From NCBI GenBank assembly GCA_018268195.1, contig JAFDWZ010000010.1, positions 1 through 64,000 on the forward strand: 64,000 bases of DNA, read 5' to 3'. Position numbers and translations under genes: made by a program. Below are positions 35,646-44,715 of the stretch, one piece after another. Numbering within the stretch: the first letter of the stretch is position 1; each line of letters opens with the position of its first letter. The stretch comes from Bacteroidota bacterium (lineage in GTDB: Bacteria; Bacteroidota; Bacteroidia; AKYH767-A; OLB10). The notes under the pieces were generated by a model. The model did not search any database. It was not told where the DNA came from and worked only from the letters and a program-made list of their open reading frames with translations.

Positions 35646-36419
35646 TCAAAGAATTCTTTTTATCAGACGAAGTTTATGAGTGTAACGTTTGGTTTCGTTA
35701 TTGTAAATACCAACTTGGTCAAAAGCATCTACACGCACTTTGCCCGAAGCATGAATAATACTCTCACGCGAAATCAGAATTCCGACATGAATAATATTCC
35801 CTTCTTCATTGTCGAAAAATGCTAAATCACCTGTATGGCTTTCGTCAACAAGATTGACTGCTGTGCCTTGCCCTGCCTGCAAACTTGCATCGCGTAATAG
35901 CTGATACCCTGATAGGCGATAAACCATTTGGGTAAATCCTGAGCAATCAATACCAAATGGTGAGCGGCCTCCCCAGAGGTAGGGAGCATTGAGATACATG
36001 TAAGCATTTTCAATCAACATGGCTGAGTTGCTGTTCTTCTGCGGAAACCGTGCCGCACCATCATAGCGGTAACGTTTATCATTAATTCTGCAATGTAGGT
36101 TTTCGAAAAATGGAAGCACACTTCCGAGTAATATTGTTTGCATTCTGTTTTCATGTACCAGAAGTTGTACCATATCGTACGAAAGAAAAGCACCTGTTTT
36201 CTGAAGAAAACTGAAATCGTTAAATTGAAGTTCGGTATGTTGATTGACGGGCATGAAACCTTCATAGCCATCATGTGCCGAGCGTATCTTAAGCCAATCG
36301 CGAGTGGTTTCTTTTACTTCGTAATGTTCACCGAAAAGTAATTGACTTACCATTTCGCTGCGATGTGAAGGTTCACTTCGCAATGGTATTAAGCTCAATT
36401 GGCATATTCCGAATGACAC
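35646..36419 (-). CDS. NlpC/P60 (C40) cysteine peptidase with N-terminal SH3-like region
   Basis: A 257-residue protein that should cleave peptidoglycan stem peptides. Residues about 5-120 are two bacterial SH3-like segments. The catalytic domain has C159 in GIDCSGFTQ, H211 in IIHVGI, and a GDLAFF motif. No signal peptide is seen and the start is GTG at 36419; related Bacteroidota proteins also begin at MSFGICQLS, so the start is probably right and the export route is unclear. It begins 11 bases after the cystathionine beta-synthase stop and is probably in its operon. Confidence 0.9.
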   Translation of the reverse strand: MSFGICQLSLIPLRSEPSHRSEMVSQLLFGEHYEVKETTRDWLKIRSAHDGYEGFMPVNQHTELQFNDFSFLQKTGAFLSYDMVQLLVHENRMQTILLGSVLPFFENLHCRINDKRYRYDGAARFPQKNSNSAMLIENAYMYLNAPYLWGGRSPFGIDCSGFTQMVYRLSGYQLLRDASLQAGQGTAVNLVDESHTGDLAFFDNEEGNIIHVGILISRESIIHASGKVRVDAFDQVGIYNNETKRYTHKLRLIKRIL

Positions 36420-36430
36420 CTGTTATTTTT

Positions 36431-37792
36431 TTAACATAAAACATCCACCATATCCTGACGGGTAATGATGTAATTTCTGTCTGCTTTAAAATCTTTTACT
36501 ATCACGGCCTGATTTTGTTTACATAAGGTTTCTGACAGTGTATCAATGGGAGTATGAATATCCATAAAAGGCATGGCATCCTCCATAATGGTTTCTACCG
36601 GTTTATTTTTTAATTCAGGATTTTTAATCAGTTCAGAATAAATGTGATTTTCTGTGATATTTCCTACAATACGTCCGTCACGTGTTACAGGCAATTGCGA
36701 GAAATTGTTTTGATGAATGATGGTAAGAGCTTCACCAATGGTCAGATTGGTATTGGCCGTAACGAGTTCTACATTTTTTTTGCTGCCTACGATATCAGCA
36801 GCTGTCATTCCGGTTTTGTCAAAATATCCTTTGCTGCGCATCCACTCATCATTGAATATTTTAGCCAGATAACGTGAGCCATGATCGTGAAAAATAATTA
36901 CTACCACATCAGTGGGTTTGAGCTTATCTTTCATTTGCAGCAACCCTGCCACCGCTGACCCTGCACTGTTGCCCACCCAAATACCTTCTTTGCGAACAAT
37001 TTCGCGAGTCATCAGCGCAGCATCTTTATCTGTCACTTTTTCGAAATGGTCAATTACCGAAAAATCGTAGTTCTCAGGAATAAAATCTTCGCCTATACCC
37101 TCGGTTACATAAGGATAAATTTCATTTTTATCGAGCACACCTGTTTCATGATATTTTTTTAGTGCTGAACCATAGGTGTCAATTCCCCAAACTTGGATAT
37201 TAGGATTTTTTTCTTTCAGAAATTTTCCTGTTCCTGAGATGGTTCCTCCTGTTCCTGCACCTACAATCAGATGCGTAATTTTTCCTTCTGTCTGTGCCCA
37301 AATTTCAGGACCCGTCTGTTCATAATGTGCCTGACGATTGCTCAGGTTGTCATACTGATTAACATAGAAAGAATTTGGAACTTCCTTTCCCAATCTTGCT
37401 GAAACAGAATAGTAGGAGCGTGGGTCTTCAGGTTCCACATTGGTAGGGCAAATGATTACTTCCGCACCGAATGCCCTTAAGGCATCTGCTTTTTCTTTAC
37501 TCTGCTTATCGGTAGTAGTGAAAATACATTTGTAGCCTTTGATGATTGCAGCAATAGCAAGTCCCATTCCTGTGTTTCCACTTGTACCTTCAATGATGGT
37601 TCCTCCGGGTTTAAGTTTGCCTGATTTTTCGGCATCTTCAATCATTTTAAGCGCCATACGGTCTTTGATTGAATTTCCCGGATTAAAAGTTTCTACTTTC
37701 GCCAACACAGTAGCATTCACACCTTCCACAACTTTGTTCAGTTGCACCAAAGGTGTGTTTCCAATGGTTTCAAGAATATTTTTGCAATACAT
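36431..37792 (-). CDS. Cystathionine beta-synthase with C-terminal CBS pair
   Basis: A 453-residue PLP enzyme that condenses serine with homocysteine (transsulphuration). The Schiff-base lysine is K43 in NSIKDRMA; the substrate loop SGNTGMG and the phosphate-binding GTGGTISGTG are intact. The EPEDPRSYYSVSARL segment is typical of cystathionine beta-synthase rather than CysK. Residues about 340-453 are two CBS domains, which in other members bind adenosyl ligands. ATG at 37792 is one codon after a TTG and is preferred. A cysteine synthase role cannot be excluded from sequence alone. Confidence 0.88.
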   Translation of the reverse strand: MYCKNILETIGNTPLVQLNKVVEGVNATVLAKVETFNPGNSIKDRMALKMIEDAEKSGKLKPGGTIIEGTSGNTGMGLAIAAIIKGYKCIFTTTDKQSKEKADALRAFGAEVIICPTNVEPEDPRSYYSVSARLGKEVPNSFYVNQYDNLSNRQAHYEQTGPEIWAQTEGKITHLIVGAGTGGTISGTGKFLKEKNPNIQVWGIDTYGSALKKYHETGVLDKNEIYPYVTEGIGEDFIPENYDFSVIDHFEKVTDKDAALMTREIVRKEGIWVGNSAGSAVAGLLQMKDKLKPTDVVVIIFHDHGSRYLAKIFNDEWMRSKGYFDKTGMTAADIVGSKKNVELVTANTNLTIGEALTIIHQNNFSQLPVTRDGRIVGNITENHIYSELIKNPELKNKPVETIMEDAMPFMDIHTPIDTLSETLCKQNQAVIVKDFKADRNYIITRQDMVDVLC

Positions 37793-37841
37793 CAACAGTT
37801 AATTTGGTAATAAGTACAACCGACTTTCCTTAGCGGATAAA

Positions 37842-38396
37842 TTATGAGTTAGCTTCTTTTAAAGCAACCGGGAAACGCCATTTTACAAGCGCATAAACTC
37901 CGAACAGAATGAAATTGTAAAACAAATCTCCCATTAAAGTTCCTCCGAAGAAAGGAATTGCTTTCATATAACAATCAGCAAGTCCTGCAGCTGTTAATGG
38001 ATAAAATCCACTTGCTACCCACATGCCGAAGTTGGTTACTATATAAAAAATTAAGGAGCCTGTAAGAGAAGCTACTGCAATATTCTGGCCGGTAACTTTT
38101 TTGCGCAGATAAAATCCAAGAGGAATAATTAAAGCAAAACTTCCGTAAACCCAAAGCCATCCTTTGTAAAAAGCATATCCCGGATTGAGCATCTGCAGCA
38201 ATAAATCTGTAAACAATAATACTGCCAGCGGTACAATGAAAGCTAATTTTTTGTCTTTCAGGTACGTTCCTCCAAAAAGTGCAATAGCACCTATAGGTGT
38301 CAAATTGTATGGGTGTGGCAAAACACGGCTTAAAGCAGCAAGTGCTACAGCTGCAGCTACAAATTTTGTTTTATTGTCTTTGAAAATCTTATCCAT
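37842..38396 (-). CDS. DUF6580 membrane protein (ECF S-component-like)
   Basis: A 184-residue protein with five to six helices. The PHPYNLTPIGAIALFGG segment near residue 30 and FYIVTNFGMWVASGFYPLT near residue 120 are characteristic of DUF6580 proteins, whose look resembles the substrate-binding S components of ECF transporters. The substrate is unknown. Its promoter is separate from cystathionine beta-synthase, whose gene lies upstream of nothing here. Confidence 0.82.
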   Translation of the reverse strand: MDKIFKDNKTKFVAAAVALAALSRVLPHPYNLTPIGAIALFGGTYLKDKKLAFIVPLAVLLFTDLLLQMLNPGYAFYKGWLWVYGSFALIIPLGFYLRKKVTGQNIAVASLTGSLIFYIVTNFGMWVASGFYPLTAAGLADCYMKAIPFFGGTLMGDLFYNFILFGVYALVKWRFPVALKEANS

Positions 38397-38419
38397 TTTA
38401 TTTGATTTATAAAGTCAGG

Positions 38420-38427
38420 CAAAGATA
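38420..38427 (-). promoter_or_regulatory. Candidate -7 element (TATCTTTG) of the DUF6580 gene
   Basis: TATCTTTG on the minus strand lies 23 bases upstream of the ATG at 38396. A TTG on the minus strand (complement of CAA at 38448-38450) with a 20-base spacer could be the -33 box. Confidence 0.55.
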
Positions 38428-38487
38428 TATCTTATATGGCTAACAATCAAGAGTACTCTTACTTAACAACAAATCTTAAGAGTAGGT

Positions 38488-39219
38488 TTAATCATTCCAA
38501 ATTTGCCAAGAAGCTTCCGCTTGTTTTATAAGCATTTCCATTCCGTTTTTTGTCTGTGCATCACGTTTGAGTCCTTCTGCTAAAAAAAGGGTTTGAGAAG
38601 GATTGTAATTCAAATCATACAAAAGATGATTTTTTGTGAGATAAGAGTAGGGAATAGGTGGTGAGGAATGGATTTCAGGGTAACGACCTGATGGTGTGCA
38701 GTTGATAATCAATTGATGTGACAGAATAATTTCTTTGGTAAGCTGCGAGTAGTGCAATACTCCTGAATTCATGGTGCGCGATACCATTTGAAATGGAACA
38801 TCAAGTTGACGGAGCACATAGGTTACTGCTTTTGCCGAACCTCCTGTTCCAAGCACCAGTGCCTGAGGTTTGTTATTTTTCACATACAACTCAATACTTT
38901 GCCTGAACCCAATCACATCCGTGTTGCATCCTATAGTAATACTTTTTTGGAATTTGATGGTATTTACTGCACCGGTTTCTGCAGCAACTTTATCGAGTTG
39001 TGTCAAATAAGGAATGATGGCAGTTTTATACGGAATGGTAACATTAAGCCCGCAAATATTTTGATAATGAGAAATTAAATCAGGAAACAACTCTATAGCA
39101 TTCAGCTCAAAATTTTCATAGCTGCAATCAGAAATTTTTTCTTGCGAAAATTTATCAGTAAAAAATTTTTTCGAAAACGAATGCGATAAAGGATATCCAA
39201 TAAGACCGAATAGCCTCAT
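38488..39219 (-). CDS. aroE: Shikimate dehydrogenase
   Basis: Reduces 3-dehydroshikimate to shikimate with NADPH. The 243-residue sequence has the substrate motif YPLSHSFSK near the N terminus, catalytic K65 in NVTIPYK, the GAVNT motif, the nucleotide-binding GTGGSAKAV and the NCTP motif. It is somewhat shorter than E. coli AroE, as usual for the phylum. Its ATG overlaps the DedA stop (ATGA), so the two are translationally coupled. Confidence 0.95.
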   Translation of the reverse strand: MRLFGLIGYPLSHSFSKKFFTDKFSQEKISDCSYENFELNAIELFPDLISHYQNICGLNVTIPYKTAIIPYLTQLDKVAAETGAVNTIKFQKSITIGCNTDVIGFRQSIELYVKNNKPQALVLGTGGSAKAVTYVLRQLDVPFQMVSRTMNSGVLHYSQLTKEIILSHQLIINCTPSGRYPEIHSSPPIPYSYLTKNHLLYDLNYNPSQTLFLAEGLKRDAQTKNGMEMLIKQAEASWQIWND

Positions 39220-39860
39220 TTCTTTTCAAGACGATGTTTGATAACTCCGATTAATATGGGTACGAGCGAAATGCCGATAATAGCTATAACCACTAACGAG
39301 AAGTTGTTTTTTACTATTTCGAGTTTTCCGAAGAAATATCCAGCCCAAACACAGATGTTGATCCATAACAAACTTGCAATAATGCTGAACCCGATAAATC
39401 TCTTATAGGTCATGCTTCCAACCCCGGCAACAAAGGGAGCAAATGTTCTTACAATAGGTACAAAGCGTGCAAAAATCACTGCTTTTCCTCCATGCTTGTT
39501 ATAAAAATCCTGAGTTTTAAAAAGGTATTCTTTTTTCAGCAGTTTGTAGTTTTTTTCAAACACTTTCGGACCGATGTAATTACCTATGAAATAATTGGTG
39601 TTGTCGCCTCCGAATGCTGCTACAAAAAATATAATCATCAAAATACCTATATTAAGTGGATTATCAGGCGGTGCGGCTAAAGCTCCGGCAGCAAACAATA
39701 ACGAATCACCGGGAAGCAGTGGTGTAACCACAAGACCTGTTTCAGCAAATACAATCAGAAAAAGAATGAGATAAATCCATGTATCATAACTCTGAACCAG
39801 TTCCAACAGATGCTTGTCAATATGCAGAATAAAGTCGAAAAGAAATTTGATATGCTCCAC
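39216..39860 (-). CDS. DedA-family membrane protein
   Basis: A 214-residue inner-membrane protein of the DedA/SNARE-associated family. Family motifs are present: the E in FAETGLVVTPLLPGD, the FxGD-type GGDNTNYFIG, and FARFVPIVRTFAPFVAG with the essential Arg residues. DedA proteins help recycle undecaprenyl phosphate or lipids across the membrane. The start is GTG at 39860. It lies 12 bases after the rhodanese gene and overlaps aroE by 4 bases. Confidence 0.93.
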   Translation of the reverse strand: MEHIKFLFDFILHIDKHLLELVQSYDTWIYLILFLIVFAETGLVVTPLLPGDSLLFAAGALAAPPDNPLNIGILMIIFFVAAFGGDNTNYFIGNYIGPKVFEKNYKLLKKEYLFKTQDFYNKHGGKAVIFARFVPIVRTFAPFVAGVGSMTYKRFIGFSIIASLLWINICVWAGYFFGKLEIVKNNFSLVVIAIIGISLVPILIGVIKHRLEKK

Positions 39861-39872
39861 GCTCAGAAAAAA

Positions 39873-40190
39873 TTAATAAGAAGTTAAGGTAGGATCTATT
39901 TCTTTTATCCATGCAAGAATGCCTCCTTTGAGATTGCTTACATTGGTATAACCTAATTGTTTTTCGAGCAACTGAACAATGGTGGCACTGCGTGCGCCAC
40001 TCCGACAATGTATCACCACCGGAATATCTTTTTTTATTTCTTCATGACGCATCATAATATCTCCCATAGGTATCAGCAAACCATTGAGATTGCAAGTTTC
40101 ATATTCATGTTCTTCTCTGACATCTACCAATTGAAAGGTGCGACCTTCGTCCTGCCATTGCTTTAATTCCTGTACTGTAATTTCCTGCAT
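39873..40190 (-). CDS. Rhodanese-like sulphurtransferase
   Basis: A 105-residue single-domain rhodanese. The active-site loop CRSGAR (Cys at about residue 63) is intact, and the DVREEHEYE motif is typical. It probably transfers sulphane sulphur to an unknown acceptor. It is the first gene of a rhodanese-DedA-AroE run. Confidence 0.93.
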   Translation of the reverse strand: MQEITVQELKQWQDEGRTFQLVDVREEHEYETCNLNGLLIPMGDIMMRHEEIKKDIPVVIHCRSGARSATIVQLLEKQLGYTNVSNLKGGILAWIKEIDPTLTSY

Positions 40191-40210
40191 GAAAGTTTTT
40201 TTTGAAAACG

Positions 40211-40218
40211 CAAAGCTA
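40211..40218 (-). promoter_or_regulatory. Candidate -7 element (TAGCTTTG) of the rhodanese operon
   Basis: TAGCTTTG on the minus strand lies 20 bases before the ATG at 40190. Confidence 0.5.
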
Positions 40219-40295
40219 TTAAAATATGCTTATCGACAGCAGGATATTGAGGTACATAAATTGTCATTGCAGAGTAAATGACAGTAAGCAAATAT

Positions 40296-40886
40296 TTACA
40301 ATCCTATATTGAACCCTATGCGGACAATAGGGTTGGAGTAAGGCGATTCTGCTGAATCATTCAGGTTGTAAAGCAGCATGAGATAAATTCCTGAATTATT
40401 TCCTATGCGCTGAATATATCCACCTCCAACAAACGGACTTAAGATGTTTTTTCGGTAATATTCATTCTTGTTGGTGTTGAATAATTCCATGTTCAAAAGT
40501 TCTACTTCGGCATGAGCAAATAAACTCGGTATAAAGAAATAACGTCCGAACACTCTTCCTCCGTAGATATTTGTATTATAGTTTATGTAGCTGCTTTTGT
40601 AGCGATAATAAATATATGTTACTCCGGCACCTGCTGTTATTTTTTCAGTAAACTTATATCCTACCAATGGAGAGATGTCAATATAGGTTTCATTCCCGAA
40701 TTGTAAGCCGAGATTTCCACCTACGTATATTCTGTCTTTAAATGGAATTTTATTTTTTTCCTGCTTAGGAGGTTTAATTTCCTGAGGAGCCTCAGTAGTA
40801 GTTTCCTGTGCAAACATCGTCAGCGGTATGAACGCGAGTAATGTCAGTACGATAAATTTGAACCTGTGCATTAAATTAATCTTCAT
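40296..40886 (-). CDS. Small outer-membrane beta-barrel protein
   Basis: A 196-residue exported protein with a signal peptide (cut after MFA-Q near residue 23), a short Pro/Lys linker and then about eight amphipathic strands rich in Tyr, Gly and Phe, ending in IVRIGFNIGL. It is most likely a small outer-membrane barrel; no function is known. ATG at 40886 is used; the longer reading begins at GTG inside the promoter element. Confidence 0.78.
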   Translation of the reverse strand: MKINLMHRFKFIVLTLLAFIPLTMFAQETTTEAPQEIKPPKQEKNKIPFKDRIYVGGNLGLQFGNETYIDISPLVGYKFTEKITAGAGVTYIYYRYKSSYINYNTNIYGGRVFGRYFFIPSLFAHAEVELLNMELFNTNKNEYYRKNILSPFVGGGYIQRIGNNSGIYLMLLYNLNDSAESPYSNPIVRIGFNIGL

Positions 40887-40897
40887 TTTTGCTCTCA

Positions 40898-40905
40898 CAA
40901 AAGTA
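40898..40905 (-). promoter_or_regulatory. Candidate -7 element (TACTTTTG) of the barrel gene
   Basis: TACTTTTG on the minus strand ends 11 bases before the ATG at 40886. A TTTG on the minus strand (complement of 40921-40924) could be the -33 box with a 15-base spacer. Confidence 0.5.
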
Positions 40906-40933
40906 CTTCAAATAAATCAACAAACGTTAAATT

Positions 40934-41620
40934 ATGAATATTGTTATCACAGGAGCTTCATCAGGAATAGGGGCAGCATTATCAGCAGCCTTGTCAGCAG
41001 AGCATTCAGTTTTGGCTATTGCACGTTCCGGTAATCTGCTTGAAGAACTTGCAGCAAATCACCCTAAGATTTCTGTTTTGGTAGCCGATATTAATCAACT
41101 TACCGAAGAGCAGTACAACAGTTATTTACATTCCTTGGGATGGCAATGTGTTGATGTGGTGATTAACAATGCAGGAAAACTTATCAATAAACCATTTCTG
41201 AACCTTACCTCATCCGACTGGCAGGAGGTGTATCAGACCAATGTATTTGCAGTAGCAAATTTGATAAAGTTGTCATTTCCGTTTCTGAAAAACTCCAAAT
41301 CACCACATATTGTAAATGTCAGTAGTATTGGGGGAGTGCAGGGCAGTGTAAAATTTGCAGGTTTATCAGCATATAGTTCATCCAAAGGGGCGTTAACAAT
41401 TCTTACGGAGTGTCTTGCGGAAGAATTTAAACAAGAAGGAATAAGGGTGAATACGCTGGCATTAGGCTCAGTTCAAACCCCCATGCTTGCAGAGGCATTT
41501 CCGGGATATAAAGCTTCGCTCACTGCTGATGAAATGGCTGCAATGATGTCTTGGTTTGTGACCGAAGGTTACAAGTATTTCAATGGAAAAACAATACCTA
41601 TAGCGTCAGATACTCCGTGA
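40934..41620 (+). CDS. Short-chain dehydrogenase/reductase
   Basis: A 228-residue classical SDR oxidoreductase. The NAD(P)-binding motif TGASSGIG is at residues 6-13, NNAG at 78-81, the catalytic Ser near 130, and Y147/K151 in the YxxxK motif. The substrate is unknown. A terminator follows directly. Confidence 0.92.
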   Translation: MNIVITGASSGIGAALSAALSAEHSVLAIARSGNLLEELAANHPKISVLVADINQLTEEQYNSYLHSLGWQCVDVVINNAGKLINKPFLNLTSSDWQEVYQTNVFAVANLIKLSFPFLKNSKSPHIVNVSSIGGVQGSVKFAGLSAYSSSKGALTILTECLAEEFKQEGIRVNTLALGSVQTPMLAEAFPGYKASLTADEMAAMMSWFVTEGYKYFNGKTIPIASDTP

Positions 41621-41653
41621 AAAGGGATTAAACTTTAAAAGGTGAATGGTCAT

Positions 41654-41693
41654 AAAAAAGTAAGGCTATCTTTTCAGATAGCCTTACTTTTTT
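41654..41693. terminator. Bidirectional rho-independent terminator
   Basis: GTAAGGCTATC (41660-41670) pairs with GATAGCCTTAC (41677-41687) around TTTTCA, extended by A and T runs on both sides. It serves the SDR gene and the convergent repeat-containing gene. Confidence 0.93.
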
Positions 41694-41713
41694 ATTTTCA
41701 ACAATTGCTCTCC

Positions 41714-42010
41714 TTATTTTGTTGAATTGCTTTTTGCGTCAGTCTTGTTAGACTTGTAGCGCATATCCGGTGTTCCGTCAGCCTTTTTAGGTCCAGAAGC
41801 TTTGGCCTTTTTGTTGGCTTTGTAGCGCATGTCAGGAGTGCCGTCAGCCTTTTTAGGGCCGGCTGTTGAAGCTTTCTCCTCTTTTGCAGGAGCTGCTTTC
41901 ACCTCTGTAGAGCTGTTTGTTTTTGCTTGTTTTTGTGCCGGAGCAGCTGTTTGTGCCTGAGCAAAGGTCATTCCCAGTCCCAGAGCGAGTGCTAATAGTA
42001 GCTTTTTCAT
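41714..42010 (-). CDS. Small exported Lys/Ala-rich protein with GPKKADGTPDMRYK repeats
   Basis: A 98-residue protein with a signal peptide (cut after AQA-QT near residue 20), a Lys/Ala-rich linker, and two near-identical copies of GPKKADGTPDMRYK (about residues 51-64 and 73-86), each followed by a Lys/Asn stretch. The unit DGTPDMRYK occurs in other Bacteroidota small proteins as far as I recall. No function is known. Strongly basic mature protein. Confidence 0.78.
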   Translation of the reverse strand: MKKLLLALALGLGMTFAQAQTAAPAQKQAKTNSSTEVKAAPAKEEKASTAGPKKADGTPDMRYKANKKAKASGPKKADGTPDMRYKSNKTDAKSNSTK

Positions 42011-42106
42011 TTTGTTTAAAATTTATGGGGTCAAATATTCAAACAACATTATGAGAGTAACATGAAATTTCAAACAACGAAAATGATTTTTTTCTGATTT
42101 CGTTTT

Positions 42107-44242
42107 CTATTTATAAATGGGGGTGACACCTGTATTATAAAACATGAACGACCAGATATCGGCTTGCTCATCTATGATTTTCGATATTGGTTTGCCTGCA
42201 CCATGTCCGGCTTTTACACTTATACGAATTAATTGCGGCCTGTTGCCTTTATATTTCTCTTGTAATGTTGCAATAAATTTAAACGAATGTGCAGGAACTA
42301 CGCGGTCATCATGGTCGGCAGTTATAACCATTGTTGCAGGATATTCCACTCCTGTTTTAATGTTATGCAGAGGAGAGTAGGAGTAAAGGTTTTTAAAATT
42401 TTCCAGACTATCACTGCTTCCATATTCTACAGCCCATCCCCATCCTACAGTAAATTTATGATAGCGCAACATGTCCATAACTCCAACAGCCGGGAATGCT
42501 ACTGCGTACAAGTCAGGTCGCTGAAGCATGCAGGCTCCCACCAACAACCCTCCATTAGAACCTCCTTGAATAGCTAATTTTTTAGGTGAGGTATATTTTT
42601 CATTAATCAGATATTCTCCTGCAGCAATGAAATCGTCAAACACATTTTGTTTTTTAAGAAGTTTTCCTGCCTCATGCCATTTTTCGCCATACTCTCCGCC
42701 TCCTCTGATATTTGCAAGTGCATATACTCCTCCGTTTTCAAGTAAGATGAGTCGTGATGCACTGAAACTTGGTTCCAAACTGATATTAAATCCACCATAA
42801 CCATATAAGAGTGTCGGGTTGTTCCCATCCAGTTTTAAACCTTTCTTATAAACTAAAAACATTGGAATTCTTGTTCCGTCTTTGCTGTTATAAAAAACTT
42901 GTTTGGTTTCATAATCATCAGGGTTAAACTTCACATCCGTTTTCTGCCACACATCTGATTTACCAGTTGCAATATCATATTTGTAAATAGTGGGAGGATA
43001 AGTAAAGGAAGTGAATGTGTAAAATACCGACTGATCATCTTTTTCGCCATTGAAACCATAGGCATTGCCAAGTGAAGGAAGATTAATTTCATGCTCTTCT
43101 TTACCTGCATAATCAAACTGATGAACGTGAGTAGCTACATCCTGCAGATATAAAGCAAAAATTTTTCCTCCTGCTGTTGTTGCAACCTGCAGCAAATCTT
43201 TTTTCTCGGGGATGATAGTTTTCCAGTTTTCTTTTTCAGGGTGTTTGGGGTCAACAAGTATTACACGCTGATTGGGAGCATCGGCATCCGTTTGAACCAA
43301 CAGTTTGTCGCCATCATTATTAAGCACCATATAATTGTTGTCAAAACCATGAAATAAAGTGGTGAAATCTTTTTGTCCTGCATCCAGGTCTTTACAATAA
43401 ATCTCAGTACCATCTGTTCCCTCTGAAGCATATATCAGCAGGAAGCGTTCATCTTCTGTGGTTGAAGCACCGTAATAACGAAGCGGTTTATTTTTGTTTT
43501 CATAAATCAATTGATCTTTTGACTGAGGGTCGCCAAGTTTATGGTAATATACTTTGTGATATTCATTTTTCTGTGACAACTCTTTTCCGTGAGCAGGCGC
43601 ATCGTATCTTGAATAATAAAAGCCATCGTTTTTCCAGGAAGCACCACTGAATTTTACCCAATCCAACTTGTCGTCAAGAAGTTTTTTTGTTGCAACTTCC
43701 ATCACATGTATGGTTTGCCAGTCGCTGCCCGATTGATTGATAGCATAAGCCACATATTTCTTGTCTTTTGAAAAACCCAACAGGTTTACAGCAGCCGTTC
43801 CATCAGTGCTAAGTTTGTTAGGGTCAATAAATACTTCAGGAGTACCATCCAACCCTTTCTGATAGTAAATTACACTCTGATTTTGTAAACCATCATTTTT
43901 GTTGAAGAAATAATATTCACCTGCACGAAACGGGCTATCGTATTTTGGGTAATTATAAATTTCTGTGAGTCGTTGTTTTATCTTATCGCGGAAGGGGATT
44001 TTTTCCAGATAACTGAAAGTGACTTTGTTCTCAGCAGTAACCCAATCTTTTACATCTTGTGCTGTATCATATTCGAGCCAGCGATAAGGATCTTCCACAA
44101 TAGTGCCGAAGTAATTATCCGTTTGGTTTACTTTTTTGGTTTCAGGATAGGTGATTTTTTCCTGTGTAACATTTTTAGAATCCGGTTTGCATGAAGTCAT
44201 ATACACGGTAACAGCAAGAATGGAAAAGAGTGTCTTATTCAT
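42107..44242 (-). CDS. Prolyl oligopeptidase (S9A), predicted lipoprotein
   Basis: A 711-residue serine peptidase that cleaves after proline in short peptides. The N terminus has a signal peptide with lipobox YMTSC (Cys about residue 18), so it is probably membrane-anchored in the periplasm. Residues about 35-420 form the seven-bladed propeller that filters substrates (PYRWLEYDTAQDVKDW start). The catalytic Ser is in GGSNGG at about residue 562; the Asp (ADHDDRVVPAHS) and His (KAGHGAG) follow in order. Length fits the family. Confidence 0.95.
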   Translation of the reverse strand: MNKTLFSILAVTVYMTSCKPDSKNVTQEKITYPETKKVNQTDNYFGTIVEDPYRWLEYDTAQDVKDWVTAENKVTFSYLEKIPFRDKIKQRLTEIYNYPKYDSPFRAGEYYFFNKNDGLQNQSVIYYQKGLDGTPEVFIDPNKLSTDGTAAVNLLGFSKDKKYVAYAINQSGSDWQTIHVMEVATKKLLDDKLDWVKFSGASWKNDGFYYSRYDAPAHGKELSQKNEYHKVYYHKLGDPQSKDQLIYENKNKPLRYYGASTTEDERFLLIYASEGTDGTEIYCKDLDAGQKDFTTLFHGFDNNYMVLNNDGDKLLVQTDADAPNQRVILVDPKHPEKENWKTIIPEKKDLLQVATTAGGKIFALYLQDVATHVHQFDYAGKEEHEINLPSLGNAYGFNGEKDDQSVFYTFTSFTYPPTIYKYDIATGKSDVWQKTDVKFNPDDYETKQVFYNSKDGTRIPMFLVYKKGLKLDGNNPTLLYGYGGFNISLEPSFSASRLILLENGGVYALANIRGGGEYGEKWHEAGKLLKKQNVFDDFIAAGEYLINEKYTSPKKLAIQGGSNGGLLVGACMLQRPDLYAVAFPAVGVMDMLRYHKFTVGWGWAVEYGSSDSLENFKNLYSYSPLHNIKTGVEYPATMVITADHDDRVVPAHSFKFIATLQEKYKGNRPQLIRISVKAGHGAGKPISKIIDEQADIWSFMFYNTGVTPIYK

Positions 44243-44246
44243 TTTT

Positions 44247-44254
44247 TACTTTTG
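44247..44254 (+). promoter_or_regulatory. Candidate -7 element (TACTTTTG)
   Basis: TACTTTTG lies 73 bases before the ATG at 44328 (DUF4286 gene) and interleaves with the opposing element at 44267-44274. Confidence 0.4.
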
Positions 44255-44266
44255 TTGATAGAAATG

Positions 44267-44274
44267 CAAAATTA
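44267..44274 (-). promoter_or_regulatory. Candidate -7 element (TAATTTTG) of the prolyl oligopeptidase
   Basis: TAATTTTG on the minus strand lies 24 bases before the ATG at 44242. Confidence 0.45.
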
Positions 44275-44327
44275 GAAAATCAATTTTGCTGATTAAAGTA
44301 GATACACTTAATAAAACGTTAAAGTAC

Positions 44328-44633
44328 ATGTTTATTTACAATGTTACCATAAATATTGACAATGATGTGGCTGATGAATGGCTGCTATGGATGACCCAAA
44401 AGCATATTCCTGATGTGCTCAAAACCGGTTGTTTTACAGAACATAGAATTCTAAGAGTTCTTGCTGACGAAGAAAGCGGAGGAAAAACTTATTCTGTTCA
44501 GTATTTTTTCGATACTATGCAGGATATAGAAACTTATGAGAGCTGTTATGCGGCTGAATTGCGTGATGAACATACACAAAAGTATAAAGACAAATTTGTT
44601 GCTTTTAGAACCTTACTGCATGTGATTAAATGA
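44328..44633 (+). CDS. DUF4286 family protein
   Basis: A 101-residue cytoplasmic protein with the DUF4286 pattern: MFIYNVTINID start, the DEWLLWMTQKHIPDVL helix, then QYFFDT and a C-terminal KYKDKFVAFRTLL. It has the look of a small ferredoxin-like alpha/beta dimer. Function unknown. ATG at 44328 is chosen because the family begins there; the extra 14 upstream codons begin at TTG. Confidence 0.85.
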   Translation: MFIYNVTINIDNDVADEWLLWMTQKHIPDVLKTGCFTEHRILRVLADEESGGKTYSVQYFFDTMQDIETYESCYAAELRDEHTQKYKDKFVAFRTLLHVIK

Positions 44634-44686
44634 AATATTAAAATAATGTTTCGTTTTTTCCATAGTGGTTTACTTGGTTAATCTTT

Positions 44687-44694
44687 TAACTTTG
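44687..44694 (+). promoter_or_regulatory. Candidate -7 element (TAACTTTG) of the DPP4 gene
   Basis: TAACTTTG lies 21 bases before the ATG at 44716. Confidence 0.5.
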
Positions 44695-44715
44695 CCGGAT
44701 AAAAATTTAATTTAC

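Noticed and set aside
42077-42106. Imperfect hairpin AACGAAA/TTTCGTT downstream of the prolyl oligopeptidase as a terminator
   Set aside because: The loop is long (about 15 bases) and the T tract on the minus strand is poor, so the evidence is too weak.
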